A stretch of 64,000 nucleotides of DNA from Bacteroidota bacterium (GCA_014382445.1 JACNJS010000023.1:104040-168039); one strand, 5' to 3'. Counted from the stretch's first letter, positions 27,809 to 37,371 are shown. A program made the numbers and translations. Notes: generated from the letters alone by a model not told the origin.

Positions 27809-28657
27809 TTAATATTGCCAAAGGTCTTCTTCAAACCTGAACATTTCATTTTTAACCCTTTCCGATTCTAACAAAGCATCAACACCTGTGGCGTATGCAC
27901 TAATCCGTCGGTCGTAAACATTTTGTTCTTTATAAATATAACTATCGAATAAACGTTTCCAAAATAACTCATCGTAAGTGAGTCGCATGGCAGAGTTGAA
28001 CTCGTTAAATACAAGTGCCTGGGCAAATACATCACGGGCTTCGGTATACGAAATCCAGAACAAGGGTGAAGTTTGCTCCTGCCCATCGCGTTCAATCATA
28101 AGTACGGGGCACAATGCTATAATGCGCACCATCATCTGAGAACGTTGTTTATCAAAATACCAATCCTCTTTTATTCGTAATCGCATAACTTTGGTAGGAT
28201 CAAACTCTGTATAAATTGCCGTATCATATTCCTCATAAGGAGGATAGGGACGACGTCCTACTGTGTGTATTGTATCAGTTTGTCTGCCAATAATTTCGTT
28301 AAATGTTATTGGAACGAGAAGCTCATCGGTATTCGATATGTCATAGGCAGTCATTTGGCCACCTTCTTTTAAAGCATCAAGCACAACCATGATAAACGAT
28401 TTCCAGCTAACCTGTGAATCAATCGGGTAATAAAATTTTTGGTTAACCTTTTGCCGGAAGTCTATCTCGCGCCAAATTCTTTTCGACCACATCACATCGG
28501 CTTTACGTATTGCCGGGTATGGAATAGGCTTTTTATTAATCGTCCAGCTTTCCTCAGGAAATAAACCATCAACGGGTGCCTCATTAATTATTTGCGATAC
28601 CGCGCTTAATGACAGCAGCATGGAAAATGTAATAAAAGCAACAAATAATTTTTTCAT
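27809..28657 (-). CDS. gldN: Type IX secretion/gliding protein GldN
   Basis: A 282-residue periplasmic protein (PorN in Porphyromonas) that works with GldK as the ring bound to the outer membrane in the T9SS. A Sec signal peptide ends near residue 21 (LLSLSAVSQ). The family segments DVMWSKRIWREIDFRQK and QKFYYPID are present, as is FDPTKVMRLRIKEDWYFD. It is the last gene of gldK-L-M-N, 18 bases after gldM, and is closed by a hairpin. Confidence 0.95.
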   Translation of the reverse strand: MKKLFVAFITFSMLLSLSAVSQIINEAPVDGLFPEESWTINKKPIPYPAIRKADVMWSKRIWREIDFRQKVNQKFYYPIDSQVSWKSFIMVVLDALKEGGQMTAYDISNTDELLVPITFNEIIGRQTDTIHTVGRRPYPPYEEYDTAIYTEFDPTKVMRLRIKEDWYFDKQRSQMMVRIIALCPVLMIERDGQEQTSPLFWISYTEARDVFAQALVFNEFNSAMRLTYDELFWKRLFDSYIYKEQNVYDRRISAYATGVDALLESERVKNEMFRFEEDLWQY

Positions 28658-28675
28658 CCTTCAATATTTTTAATG

Positions 28676-30328
28676 TTACTTAAGCTCTAGGTTTATAGGG
28701 TTAAGGCTCCTGAGTGTTCCATCGGGACCTTTAGCCTGAATTTTTTCAAAGAAAAATTTCTGTTTTCTTTTACCATTACGTATAATATCATTCACCTCTT
28801 CGGTAAACATATTCCCTTTAACATTTTTTTGAACCCAATCGCCATTCAGTATTGTGGCAAACGTATAAGAAGTAACCACAAAATAAAGATCAAACTCAAA
28901 GTCGCGCATATTAGGGATTATAGCACTTGATGCCAAAAAAACATTTTTATCAATCAAACCGTCGGTCATGCCTGATATCTCAGCACTTGGATCAGGTACA
29001 CGTTTAACCCTGAATTCAGCTGTTCCGAGAGATAATCGCTCACCATCAATCTCAGCTGTGGCACTTATTGTTGCGAGGTTTACATTTTTAGGCTTAGTAT
29101 CAATTCTTACTATCCAGTCATTTCCGTCTTGCTTAAGTACACCCATATCAATTACAGGTTTAATCTGTTCTTTCGACAAACCGGCTGCTGAAATGGAAAC
29201 TGGGTTATTAACACCTAAGTAAAAAACATTCATCTTCAGAGGTGCAACAGTTAATGAAGGAGGTGCAACATAATACGAGCTATAATACTCATGTTGAACC
29301 ATCATATCTGTTTTAGGATCTATCATTTCAATAACGCCGGCATATTTCTGCAACCCTTCTACGTTGGTAGGAAATTCAAGAATAATTTTTCCTTCTTCTC
29401 CATCTACAGTTGTTGCTCTACCAGTATTAGCTTCATTCCACACAGTTGCGCCCCGAATATATTTACTACTAATATGCGTTTTAGAATCATATGCTGCTAC
29501 CAGAACTTCAGCTTCATATTTCTGGCCTTTAAACACATAAGTACTTTTTGGGATTACTTTTGCAGCCACTTTGTCAAATTTAAAGTCCGTTTCGCTAACT
29601 GAAGCATAGAGATAATTAAGAGCGTTAAACTCAGCAGATCGCACTTCGGCAATAATTTTATTTATTATAGTAATATCAGCAGCAAGAATTGTATGATAAA
29701 AGTTATGTTGTTCCCAATCCTGTGTCTGGTCATCTGCATTTTGATAGGAATACCCTTCCATATTTGTTACTAGACCAATTTTATCAGAATTCGCCGGCAA
29801 ATTCATAACGTTAAGCACAGTATCACGATAAATCTGCATTTTCTTCGACAAAGTATATGCTTCGCCGGTTTTATTCTCGCGCATCATGTAGAAAGTAGTA
29901 GCATCGTATTTATCTTTCGTTGGAACACTTCTCAGGTTCAAAATTTTCTTCTGAACTCCGTTTATTACATTGTCAACATAGTATAGGTCCATTATTTCCA
30001 GAGAGTCTTTTCTTTCACTTATCTTAACCAGCTCATATTTAAGAAAATCGAGATATTTAATAAGGCTTTGAGCTTCTGTTCTTACAGTTTGTGCTTTTTG
30101 CCAATAAGGGCCAACCTTATTCTGGTTCATGTCAAATTGATTCTCAAACTGAGCATACTTTTCGCGAATTTTAGCAGTGAGGCTCTCGTTTGTACTTTCC
30201 ATTGATTTATTTACAACCAGAAAAGCATCAAGAATTTCTTTAGAAACATTAAGTGCAAGCAGTGCTGTGAGTACGAGGTACATCATAGCAATCATTTTTT
30301 GCCGTGGGGTTTCTTTATATCCAGCCAT
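28676..30328 (-). CDS. gldM: Type IX secretion/gliding motor protein GldM
   Basis: A 550-residue inner-membrane protein with a single N-terminal helix (MIAMMYLVLTALLALNV, about 12-28) and a long periplasmic part made of an alpha-helical bundle followed by beta domains. With GldL it forms the proton-driven motor that powers T9SS and gliding; GldM is the dimeric rotor shaft reaching GldK/N. The start AGYKETPRQKMIAMMYLVLT is nearly invariant in the family. It is the third gene of the operon. Confidence 0.96.
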   Translation of the reverse strand: MAGYKETPRQKMIAMMYLVLTALLALNVSKEILDAFLVVNKSMESTNESLTAKIREKYAQFENQFDMNQNKVGPYWQKAQTVRTEAQSLIKYLDFLKYELVKISERKDSLEIMDLYYVDNVINGVQKKILNLRSVPTKDKYDATTFYMMRENKTGEAYTLSKKMQIYRDTVLNVMNLPANSDKIGLVTNMEGYSYQNADDQTQDWEQHNFYHTILAADITIINKIIAEVRSAEFNALNYLYASVSETDFKFDKVAAKVIPKSTYVFKGQKYEAEVLVAAYDSKTHISSKYIRGATVWNEANTGRATTVDGEEGKIILEFPTNVEGLQKYAGVIEMIDPKTDMMVQHEYYSSYYVAPPSLTVAPLKMNVFYLGVNNPVSISAAGLSKEQIKPVIDMGVLKQDGNDWIVRIDTKPKNVNLATISATAEIDGERLSLGTAEFRVKRVPDPSAEISGMTDGLIDKNVFLASSAIIPNMRDFEFDLYFVVTSYTFATILNGDWVQKNVKGNMFTEEVNDIIRNGKRKQKFFFEKIQAKGPDGTLRSLNPINLELK

Positions 30329-30373
30329 TTTTTTTTGTATTAATTAGAATTAAATTACAAGTCATGCTAACGA

Positions 30374-31375
30374 TTAAACATTAGCATTCATGGCTGAAAG
30401 CATATTACCATAAACTTTGTTTAGTGAACTCATCCTTTGTGTAAGTGAATCCATCTGACCCGAGAATTCAGCTGTTGATGCTGTTGAAGCCTCAAGTTTA
30501 CCAAGGAATTCATTCATTGTAACTTGTAATTGTTCAGAAGATTCAACTGTTTTATTAGTGCCTTGTAACTGGATTTCGTAAATTGCATTTAATGCTGAAA
30601 GATTTTCTGAAATTTTACGCAATTGCTCATTATATGCATCACCCTCAACAGCTGTAAAGTCAAGTGCTGAAACAGACCTTGAAAGAATTTCAGCAGATTT
30701 TTCGTAGCTGTCGGCAAGGCTTTGTGCCGAGTTTGTTGCAGCTTTAACAGTACCTGTAAATGCTTCAGTTGATTCAATGTCATCCTTCACGACTTCGGCG
30801 GCATGTTCATAAACACTTGCAAGATTACCAGCACCTTCAGTAGCTTTTTGCATATTCTCTGAATATTGGTTAGTTGCTTCCACTTCTTTACCAAAAGCAT
30901 AGCTTAACTCACTAGCCGAACCTGATGCAATTTTTAGATTAGTATAAAATTCTTCACTTACAACAGCAGCATCAGCTACGCTATTTAGCTGCAGCGCATT
31001 ATCAGAAAGTTTTTCCATACCACTTCCCAGCCTTTCTATAGCAGCTTGATCAATCTGTGCCTTTTCGAGCATTTCATCAAGCATTTCAGTTGGTGATTTC
31101 TTTTTTTTCAGTTCACCATGCTTCACGCCATGATACATGCCTGCAAACTCTGGATGTACCAAACTCCAGTCAGGTTCAACATGAGGAGGCTCAAATGCAG
31201 CAAAGAAGAAGATAAGTGCTTCTGTTCCAAGACCTACAATCAACATAATGTCGGCATAAGGATAATGGTTAATTTTAAACAAAGCTCCAAGAAGAACTAC
31301 TGATGCACCCCATCCGTAAACTTTGCCCATAAAATTTCTGTAAAACCGTGTTTGTGTAAAACTAAATATACCCAT
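30374..31375 (-). CDS. gldL: Type IX secretion/gliding motor protein GldL
   Basis: A 333-residue inner-membrane protein forming the pentameric stator around GldM. Two transmembrane helices lie at about 18-34 and 41-60 (YGWGASVVLLGALFKI, then DIMLIVGLGTEALIFFFAAF). The glutamate in the second helix (GTEAL) is the residue implicated in proton flow in studied homologues. The cytoplasmic C-terminal region of about 250 residues is a long helical coiled coil with repeating Ser/Ala-Glu heptads, longer than in the shortest family members. Confidence 0.95.
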   Translation of the reverse strand: MGIFSFTQTRFYRNFMGKVYGWGASVVLLGALFKINHYPYADIMLIVGLGTEALIFFFAAFEPPHVEPDWSLVHPEFAGMYHGVKHGELKKKKSPTEMLDEMLEKAQIDQAAIERLGSGMEKLSDNALQLNSVADAAVVSEEFYTNLKIASGSASELSYAFGKEVEATNQYSENMQKATEGAGNLASVYEHAAEVVKDDIESTEAFTGTVKAATNSAQSLADSYEKSAEILSRSVSALDFTAVEGDAYNEQLRKISENLSALNAIYEIQLQGTNKTVESSEQLQVTMNEFLGKLEASTASTAEFSGQMDSLTQRMSSLNKVYGNMLSAMNANV

Positions 31376-31408
31376 GATTAATTTTATTAAATATTTGAGA
31401 TTTGGTTG

Positions 31409-32779
31409 TTAATTATAAATTCGTGATGCTTTATTTGGATTATCACCCTTATTACGTCCGAGATATGGTTGAACACATCTAAAACCGATATATGATTTTG
31501 CAGTATCCTGATATTCGAAGGTTCTGGTTGTAACCTGCAAAAAATAAGCAATATCTTTCCATGAACCCCCTCGAATAACCTTTCGTTTCATTACTGGCGG
31601 ATCATCTTCTTTAGCATTATAAGTATAATTAGGATTCATATCCCAGGTAAAGTTATATGTAGCAGGGTCAAATGCACTGTTAGTCCACTCAGCTACATTA
31701 CCCGACATATCATATAAACCCCAGTCGTTAGGCGGATAGTGAGCAGCAATAACTGTTCTTATCCCTCCATCAGCTATATAATTACCTCTGAGAGGTTTGA
31801 AGTTAGCAAGAAAACATCCTTTTTCATTTCTGGTATAAGGGCCTCCCCATGGGTATGGATTAAGTGCATATCCTCCGCGGGCAGCCCATTCCCATTCAGC
31901 TTCGGTAGGCAAACGGAACTCGGCAAGATCAACACCTCCTTTTTTGCTTCTAAGATGTGCATTTAAGAATTCGGTTCTCCAAACACTAAAAGCACGAGCT
32001 TGCTTCCAGTTAACCCCAACAACAGGATAATTATCATAAGCAGGGTGCCAAAAATACTTTTGTGTTAGTGGATCATTAAATGAATAGGTATAATCATGTA
32101 TCCATGCAAGCGTATCAGGGTAAACCGCAATTGTTTCTTTACGAACATAAACGGAGCGGTCGCGCAAGCCTTGCGGACGGTTTGCTAAACCTGCATTCCG
32201 GTAATCAGCATCTTCTGAAAATTCTTTCTTAGCAGCAGCGTGTAAGTCAACCCAATAATATTCATACATAAGCTTTCTGGTATCAATTTCCTTACGGCGG
32301 AAAAAACGCTCATGTTCAGGTAAGTACATTTCGTCAATAGCATCTCTTACATCCTGATCTTCACTGTTCCAGTCAATATCGGTTTTCCAGTTAAGATAAG
32401 GTGGATCATATACCTCTCCTGTTTTAGGATTTTCTTCGATTAAATATTCTTCAGGATTTACATCGCCAAGTATGGTACGTGCTATTGAGTCACGAACCCA
32501 ATTAACAAACTGCCGGTATTTATCATTAGTTATTTCTGTTTCATCCATGAAAAATGCAGATACAGAAATCGTTTTAGGCTGTATCATGTGGCTGTGAGTA
32601 AGATCTTCATCGCCGGCTCCCATAGTATAACTTCCCATAGGCACGAAGACCATTCCATATGGATCGGGTTGGTAGAATGGTTTTGATTTTTTTCTTGTTC
32701 CAACCAATTCTCCGTTTCCGGAATTGCTGCAACTAGCAAGAAACATTACAACCAATGTGTATAAAAACAATCTTTTCAT
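31409..32779 (-). CDS. gldK: Type IX secretion/gliding lipoprotein GldK
   Basis: A 456-residue outer-membrane lipoprotein (PorK) with lipobox L-A-S-C17. The mature part is a formylglycine-generating-enzyme-like (sulfatase-modifying factor) fold: VPMGSYTMGAGDED near residue 45, MDETEITNDKYRQFVNW, FRLPTEAEWEWAARGG near 290, WGLYDMSGNVAEWT near 355 and RKVIRGGSW near 410. In T9SS this fold is structural; it builds the large periplasmic ring with GldN. It leads the operon and has its own promoter. Confidence 0.96.
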   Translation of the reverse strand: MKRLFLYTLVVMFLASCSNSGNGELVGTRKKSKPFYQPDPYGMVFVPMGSYTMGAGDEDLTHSHMIQPKTISVSAFFMDETEITNDKYRQFVNWVRDSIARTILGDVNPEEYLIEENPKTGEVYDPPYLNWKTDIDWNSEDQDVRDAIDEMYLPEHERFFRRKEIDTRKLMYEYYWVDLHAAAKKEFSEDADYRNAGLANRPQGLRDRSVYVRKETIAVYPDTLAWIHDYTYSFNDPLTQKYFWHPAYDNYPVVGVNWKQARAFSVWRTEFLNAHLRSKKGGVDLAEFRLPTEAEWEWAARGGYALNPYPWGGPYTRNEKGCFLANFKPLRGNYIADGGIRTVIAAHYPPNDWGLYDMSGNVAEWTNSAFDPATYNFTWDMNPNYTYNAKEDDPPVMKRKVIRGGSWKDIAYFLQVTTRTFEYQDTAKSYIGFRCVQPYLGRNKGDNPNKASRIYN

Positions 32780-32835
32780 TATTAAAACTTTGTTTATTGC
32801 GATTTAATCCTTCATCCAAAAACTAATAGAGCGCC

Positions 32836-32867
32836 CAAAAGTAACAAAATATATATTCAACACACAA
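32836..32867 (-). promoter_or_regulatory. Promoter of gldK-gldN
   Basis: On the minus strand TACTTTTG at 32843-32836 matches TAnnTTTG. A TTG at 32867-32865 lies 21 bases upstream as a -33 element. The -7 element is about 57 bases before the gldK ATG. Confidence 0.5.
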
Positions 32868-32895
32868 CTCATCCCTAATTTTTTATATAATATCA

Positions 32896-33852
32896 CTACA
32901 GGTATCTTGTATTTTTATAACTTGTTTTAGAACGATTTGCTTTAATTTTAAAACAATAATTCAAACTTATCTCATGGCTACCAGGAACGCCTAACCGCTT
33001 TGTATTAATGTCGTAAGCATATCCCAGCCTAAAATCCTTGAATCTCATTCCCACTATTACGCCAACAGATTCCTGAAGACGATAATTTAATCCTGCCAAA
33101 AATCGGTTATTGTAATTAACGGTAGTTGAAATATTATATTGTGTTGAAATAAAATCACTTTGAATTAAAATCGATGGCTCTACTTCAAACCTCGGATCAC
33201 TTGGGAATATAAAATTATATCCTCCTATTATATATAGAGTCCTGTCGGTTGAAATTAATCCATCACCAGCAGGATCAAGTTTAACAAATGTAGACTTAAG
33301 CAAATTTGTAAAAGATACTCCAATATAATAATTATCTATTGATTGGAAAAATACTCCCACATTAGCATCAAAGCGCATATCACTCTGATCGGAAGCTATT
33401 ATTATAGGATCATCGTCAACAGCTCTGTACTTCGTTCCGTCAATACTCCGATTTTTTAATACTGCTCCTAAACCAATGCCGAGAGTTCCAACAGACAGCT
33501 CAGTATGAAAGGAATATGAGAGCAATAAACTTATATCGTTCCAGTTGTAGGTTGCCTTGTCCTGAATTATTGCAGCACCGATACCTCCGTGTAATAATTT
33601 TATAGGTGAGTCGATTGTAATTAAATAATCCTCTGGTGCGGCGTTTTCTCCTGTCTCATAATCTTTAAAGCCCGCCCATTGCTGACGCATTAGTCCATTT
33701 ACGCAAATGCCTTCGCGCAATCCTGCGAAAGCCGGATTAATGAACATTTGAGATTCTCGATATTGCGTAAATATAGGTGCCTGCTGACCAAAAGAAGATT
33801 CTGCAGGCCAAATAATAAGCAATATCAGTATGTAAAAATATAGCTGTTTCAA
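32896..33852 (-). CDS. PorP/SprF family type IX secretion outer-membrane protein
   Basis: A 318-residue outer-membrane beta-barrel of the PorP/SprF family. The signal peptide ends near residue 22 (ESSFGQQ). The family start QAPIFTQYRESQMFINPAFAG is clear, and the C-terminal strand region contains RLGVPGSHEISLNYCF. PorP-type proteins assist T9SS function or secretion of particular cargo with type B tails. It lies directly upstream of gldK in the same direction, the usual place for porP, but gldK has its own promoter in the 116-base gap. Confidence 0.92.
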   Translation of the reverse strand: MKQLYFYILILLIIWPAESSFGQQAPIFTQYRESQMFINPAFAGLREGICVNGLMRQQWAGFKDYETGENAAPEDYLITIDSPIKLLHGGIGAAIIQDKATYNWNDISLLLSYSFHTELSVGTLGIGLGAVLKNRSIDGTKYRAVDDDPIIIASDQSDMRFDANVGVFFQSIDNYYIGVSFTNLLKSTFVKLDPAGDGLISTDRTLYIIGGYNFIFPSDPRFEVEPSILIQSDFISTQYNISTTVNYNNRFLAGLNYRLQESVGVIVGMRFKDFRLGYAYDINTKRLGVPGSHEISLNYCFKIKANRSKTSYKNTRYL

Positions 33853-33876
33853 TTCTTGAATATGATTGGCTAAAAT

Positions 33877-33900
33877 AAAAAAAACCTGAGTAATAACTCA
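33877..33900 (-). terminator. Terminator of thpR
   Basis: On the minus strand a short hairpin TGAGT-TATT-ACTCA is followed by GG and eight T. It lies about 80 bases past the thpR stop. Confidence 0.55.
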
Positions 33901-33978
33901 ATTAACATTGTATTTGTTGTATTCAAAATATTTTTTTAAATAACCTGTTGTTTTTCTGTCAAATATATTACTTTTTGG

Positions 33979-34539
33979 TTAATTTTTCAGAGGAAAACTA
34001 TTTATCACCTTATATGTAGGTCCATGAGTTGATAAAATGCTCTCAAATAATATTACTTTATCGATTTTAGATTTTTGAAAAAATACATTTTTCACTTTTT
34101 CGATTTCCTTCATAAATAACTGCTTATCTGTAATTTTAGTAATCCTGCCAATGGTGAGGTGTGGAACAAAATTTTGTCTGTCCTTAGGAAAACCGGCATC
34201 ATTAAGGTTATTGAGAAGGTTGATGCCAAGTTCAGTTAGTTGTTTGTTTTCGGCAATTCCGAACCAAATAACGCGTGGTTTATAGCTACTGCCGAATATT
34301 CCGGCATTTTTAAGCTCAATGTTTAGTGGTTTAAATAGCTCAACTGTATTTTGTACAACATTTGAGATATCAGGAATTCGTTCTTCAGTAGTATTACCAA
34401 AAAACTTAAGGGTGATATGAAAATTATCAGGATCAACCCATCTGATCTTATCAAAAATCAGAGCCTGTTTTAAGGAATGGTAAACTCTGAGTGAATTTTC
34501 ATCTGGAATTATCTTAATTGCTACAAATAAACGTTTCAT
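33979..34539 (-). CDS. thpR: RNA 2',3'-cyclic phosphodiesterase (2H family)
   Basis: A 186-residue cytoplasmic 2H phosphoesterase (LigT/ThpR type) that opens RNA 2',3'-cyclic phosphates. Both catalytic H-x-T motifs are visible: H41-I-T43 in FHITLKFFG and H127-L-T129 in PHLTIGR. The start MKRLFVAIKI is typical, so ATG 34539 is chosen over an ATG at 34596 that would overlap the preceding lipoprotein gene. It lies 14 bases downstream of that gene. Confidence 0.9.
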   Translation of the reverse strand: MKRLFVAIKIIPDENSLRVYHSLKQALIFDKIRWVDPDNFHITLKFFGNTTEERIPDISNVVQNTVELFKPLNIELKNAGIFGSSYKPRVIWFGIAENKQLTELGINLLNNLNDAGFPKDRQNFVPHLTIGRITKITDKQLFMKEIEKVKNVFFQKSKIDKVILFESILSTHGPTYKVINSFPLKN

Positions 34540-34553
34540 CAAAACTGTTGAAT

Positions 34554-34924
34554 TTAATTTGTAACAATAACATTTTTTCTGGCTTCGTCCGACCATTCTT
34601 CTGTATCAATTACACATAATCCGACATTATAATTCCGCGGCATCGAAAATTTATAATTAATGGTTGGATCAACTACGGGATCTGTCCAAAAATAATTTCC
34701 TTCAAAATCCCATCTAAACAGTAAAGCGTTATTTGCATCTTCAAGATCATTGCTTTTGCTGGCACTGAAAGTAAAAACTGTTGAAGTATCACCCATTTCG
34801 GGCGAGAATGAAAATTCAGCATTGGGCGGATTATTTTCATTTAATAATGAGTTATCGCTGCAAGCAGCCAAAAACAACACAATCAACAAAAAAAGGAGAT
34901 CGTTTTAAATCGAATTACTTTCAT
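34554..34924 (-). pseudogene. PKD-like lipoprotein gene with a frameshift in its signal peptide
   Basis: The body encodes LIVLFLAACSDNSLL, a lipobox with cysteine, then a single PKD-like domain (NAEFSFSPEMGDTSTVFTFS, FRWDFEGNYFW, YNVGLCVID). That frame has no ATG of its own. An ATG at 34924 in another frame encodes KVIRFKTISFF and stops soon after. The two halves meet in a run of seven A on the plus strand (34888-34894). One extra base there would give one continuous 124-codon gene with a normal lipoprotein signal. Real mutation, transcriptional slippage and assembly error are all possible. About 60-110 bases upstream of thpR. Confidence 0.75.
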
Positions 34925-35014
34925 AATAGTGGGATAGTGGTTAATAATTTTGAGATGCTAATATATAAATTTTTTTAAAGCAAAAATCTTTTTCCGTTTT
35001 CTAATCAAAATTTA

Positions 35015-35022
35015 TAAATTTG
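35015..35022 (+). promoter_or_regulatory. -7 promoter element of tRNA-Ala
   Basis: TAAATTTG fits TAnnTTTG and lies 9 bases before the tRNA 5' end, as expected for a stable-RNA promoter with a very short leader. Confidence 0.5.
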
Positions 35023-35031
35023 CAAACCGTT

Positions 35032-35105
35032 GGGGGATTAGCTCAGTTGGCTAGAGCGTTTGACTGGCAGTCAAAAGGTCACCGGTTCGATTCCGGTATT
35101 CTCCA
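35032..35105 (+). tRNA. tRNA-Ala (GGC)
   Basis: A complete 74-base cloverleaf: acceptor GGGGGAT with ATTCTCC, D-stem GCTC/GAGC, anticodon stem TTTGA/TCAAA with loop CTGGCAG (anticodon GGC at 35066-35068), T-arm ACCGG-TTCGATT-CCGGT, discriminator A. The 3-70 pair is G-U, the identity element of tRNA-Ala. CCA is not encoded. It lies at the border of the variable region to its right, but I find no copy of its 3' end that would mark an attachment site. Confidence 0.95.
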
Positions 35106-35270
35106 CTTTGATTTACAAAAGGTTATGACTCTAATAAGTTGTGGCCTTTTTTTGATGTACTAACAAATGTGCAAACAAATGTTCATAAAAGCAGTTTAAA
35201 TGACATACAAACCAAAATCCTGAACTAACCTTTTAAAGGATAAAAAAGAATTACGCATTCCACTATTGAT

Positions 35271-35984
35271 TTATATTATTTTATCACTTTTTTGAAGGTT
35301 ATGTCTTGCACACAAGAGTTGAATGTTTTCAGATTTCAAAGATGTTCCGCCTTTTGAATATGGTAAAATATGGTCAAAATGTAAGTTGTCCCTACTACCA
35401 CATTGAACGCACTTACCTTTATCCCTTTTCCAAACCTCAAGTTTTATAGAAGTCGGAATTAATCTGTTATGGTCAAGATCCTGTAGTTGCTCCTTAATTT
35501 TTTCTTTTTGACTAATAGTATAATTTGTGACGATTAATTTGAATTTAAAAACTTTTCTATTTTCTGATTTTTCCAACCAACTGTCCTGTAATTCAAAAAC
35601 ACCGTTGTAAACCCAAATTCCGGGTTTTATTTTTTCATAAATATTTATAAGTTCGGCTGATTGTAATCTATTTTTGAATTTAGTAGCTGATGATTCAAAT
35701 TTACCGTTTTGAGTCAGTCCTCCATTTGGTGTATATTGTGGTTGGTCAACTAATTTGGGGTAAGGAGCTAAATTCTTTGGATCATCATGCCCTTCATAGA
35801 TTAGGATTTTCCCATTTTCCTCAATTCGGTCAGCATAAGGTGCATTTTTTCGCAAAGACATCAAGATAATACTTATTCCGCCATTTACTTGATGGTTCAT
35901 TCCTCGCTGAAGACTGAATCCTTCTTGCATACACATTTCATTGTATGAAATTATATCTCCTGGTTTAATACTACCTTTTATCAT
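35271..35984 (-). CDS. HNH endonuclease with SRA/YDG-like N-terminal domain
   Basis: A 237-residue protein in two parts. The C-terminus (about 190-237) is an HNH nuclease: KGKCVQCGSRDNLHFDHILP with a CxxC zinc pair, the DH pair, and later N and H (LLCARHNLQKSDK). The N-terminal about 150 residues (SLQRGMNHQVNGGISIILMS, then ENGKILIYEGHDDP, later GIWVYNGVF) resemble an SRA/YDG domain, which flips out 5-methyl- or 5-hydroxymethylcytosine. That combination suggests a modification-dependent (type IV) restriction enzyme. It stands alone, with no methylase nearby, just after tRNA-Ala. The SRA call is from pattern and is less certain than the HNH call. Confidence 0.8.
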   Translation of the reverse strand: MIKGSIKPGDIISYNEMCMQEGFSLQRGMNHQVNGGISIILMSLRKNAPYADRIEENGKILIYEGHDDPKNLAPYPKLVDQPQYTPNGGLTQNGKFESSATKFKNRLQSAELINIYEKIKPGIWVYNGVFELQDSWLEKSENRKVFKFKLIVTNYTISQKEKIKEQLQDLDHNRLIPTSIKLEVWKRDKGKCVQCGSRDNLHFDHILPYSKGGTSLKSENIQLLCARHNLQKSDKII

Positions 35985-36108
35985 TCCAACTAACGTTTGC
36001 AGTTACTCACCGTTGCCGATATTTGCCTGAGTTTTAATTTAGTTAATAATTTCAAATCTACTAATAATTTTCATGCCGAAGATGAAACCGCGGCCAGAAT
36101 ACAAAGGA

Positions 36109-37332
36109 TCAAGTTTCTCTATCTTCAGTTAAAGAAGTAACATGATTAGCATAATACTCTACCAGATTAGGATTCAACACTTCAAAACTCAATTTATCTT
36201 TAGAAAATTTAATGATATCTCTTTTTTCCATTAAATCTAATCGGCTTTCAACACTAAATCCATCAGTTTCGATGACTTTGATATTATCTTCATAATCGCT
36301 GATTATTTTTAGAGTTACTTCTAATAATTGATTAAAATCTTCAATTTTTACATGTTTATTATACTTATTTAAAAATTGAATTGAACTATACAAAAGATGT
36401 TCTTTAAAGATAGGCATCATACCAACAACCCTTGATCTGACCTCGTTACAAATACCAATTGCATAACTGTCATTTTCATCTGGATTATTACCTGCAACGT
36501 ATTGATTATAACTTACAGGCTCTCCTATTCCTATAAAAACTCCTCTTATATCTTTTGATGAATGGGTCTTTTTAAAATTAATAAATCTACTAATTAAATC
36601 GGTTTCTTCTGCTTTTGAACTAACATCAGCAGTAATTTTTTTCTCATCAGGGTTTTCTGACCAATTAATTGCAATAGGTACAAAAGTAATATCTTCTATT
36701 TCTAGTTCAGGATTGTCTTTCATATCATTGAATAATTTTTCAATAGTTCCGATAATTCCTTTTCGAAATAAACCAATTTTACCATCTCTTGGTCGTGTAC
36801 CTTCCTGAAAAGACATAATCTGTTCTCCAGCCATAATACTTGCGCCAAGATATGAAGATAGTAGTCTGTAATAATGCTCATCAACAGAGTATTTATCTCT
36901 CCTAATTTTGAATGCCCCATAACTTTTTAGAACAAAATTCGAAGTTCTATTCTTGAAAAGATTCTCGCCAGCTGCAGTGATTGGCACAGGAATTTTTTCA
37001 TTCACAAAAGTGAACCCTAAAATAAACTCATCAAGGTGAGATTTATGGTTTGGCATATAAATAATAATATTTTTCTTAAAACTTAATTGTGAAAGTTTTA
37101 GTTTTGACTCCAGAGTTGTTCTTTTAGCCGTAGGAAGAATAAGTGGTTTGAGAATTTTGGTGAGTAGAATAAGCTTGCTTTTTTTATTTGCTGCTATATC
37201 TTTTAACTCTTTATATATTGTTTTTGATTGACTCTTAGATAGATACTTTGAGGTTTGTGAAAATTGATCATTATTGTAAAGTTCTGATGCTTTGTTCAGA
37301 ATGCTAGCTAAACTATTTTTCGTTTTGGACAT
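36109..37332 (-). CDS. Glycerol-phosphate/lysophosphatidate-type acyltransferase
   Basis: A 407-residue protein with the PlsB/PlsC acyltransferase signature. Block 1 is NHKSHLDE (His96 and Asp101 of the HX4D catalytic motif). A later block is FQEGTRPRDG (175-184), which binds the glycerol-phosphate substrate, followed by FVPIAINWSENPD. It therefore probably acylates a glycerophospholipid precursor at the membrane. The C-terminal about 130 residues are helical and unassigned. It is larger than typical PlsC (about 240 residues) and smaller than E. coli PlsB. It lies in the variable segment between the HNH gene and IS-like repeats. Confidence 0.82.
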   Translation of the reverse strand: MSKTKNSLASILNKASELYNNDQFSQTSKYLSKSQSKTIYKELKDIAANKKSKLILLTKILKPLILPTAKRTTLESKLKLSQLSFKKNIIIYMPNHKSHLDEFILGFTFVNEKIPVPITAAGENLFKNRTSNFVLKSYGAFKIRRDKYSVDEHYYRLLSSYLGASIMAGEQIMSFQEGTRPRDGKIGLFRKGIIGTIEKLFNDMKDNPELEIEDITFVPIAINWSENPDEKKITADVSSKAEETDLISRFINFKKTHSSKDIRGVFIGIGEPVSYNQYVAGNNPDENDSYAIGICNEVRSRVVGMMPIFKEHLLYSSIQFLNKYNKHVKIEDFNQLLEVTLKIISDYEDNIKVIETDGFSVESRLDLMEKRDIIKFSKDKLSFEVLNPNLVEYYANHVTSLTEDRET

Positions 37333-37371
37333 TAATATTGTTTTAATAACAAATTTAAGGAATTAATTTTA

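Noticed and set aside
35032..35105. tRNA-Ala as an integration site for the variable segment
   Set aside because: No duplicate of the tRNA 3' end and no integrase gene were found downstream.
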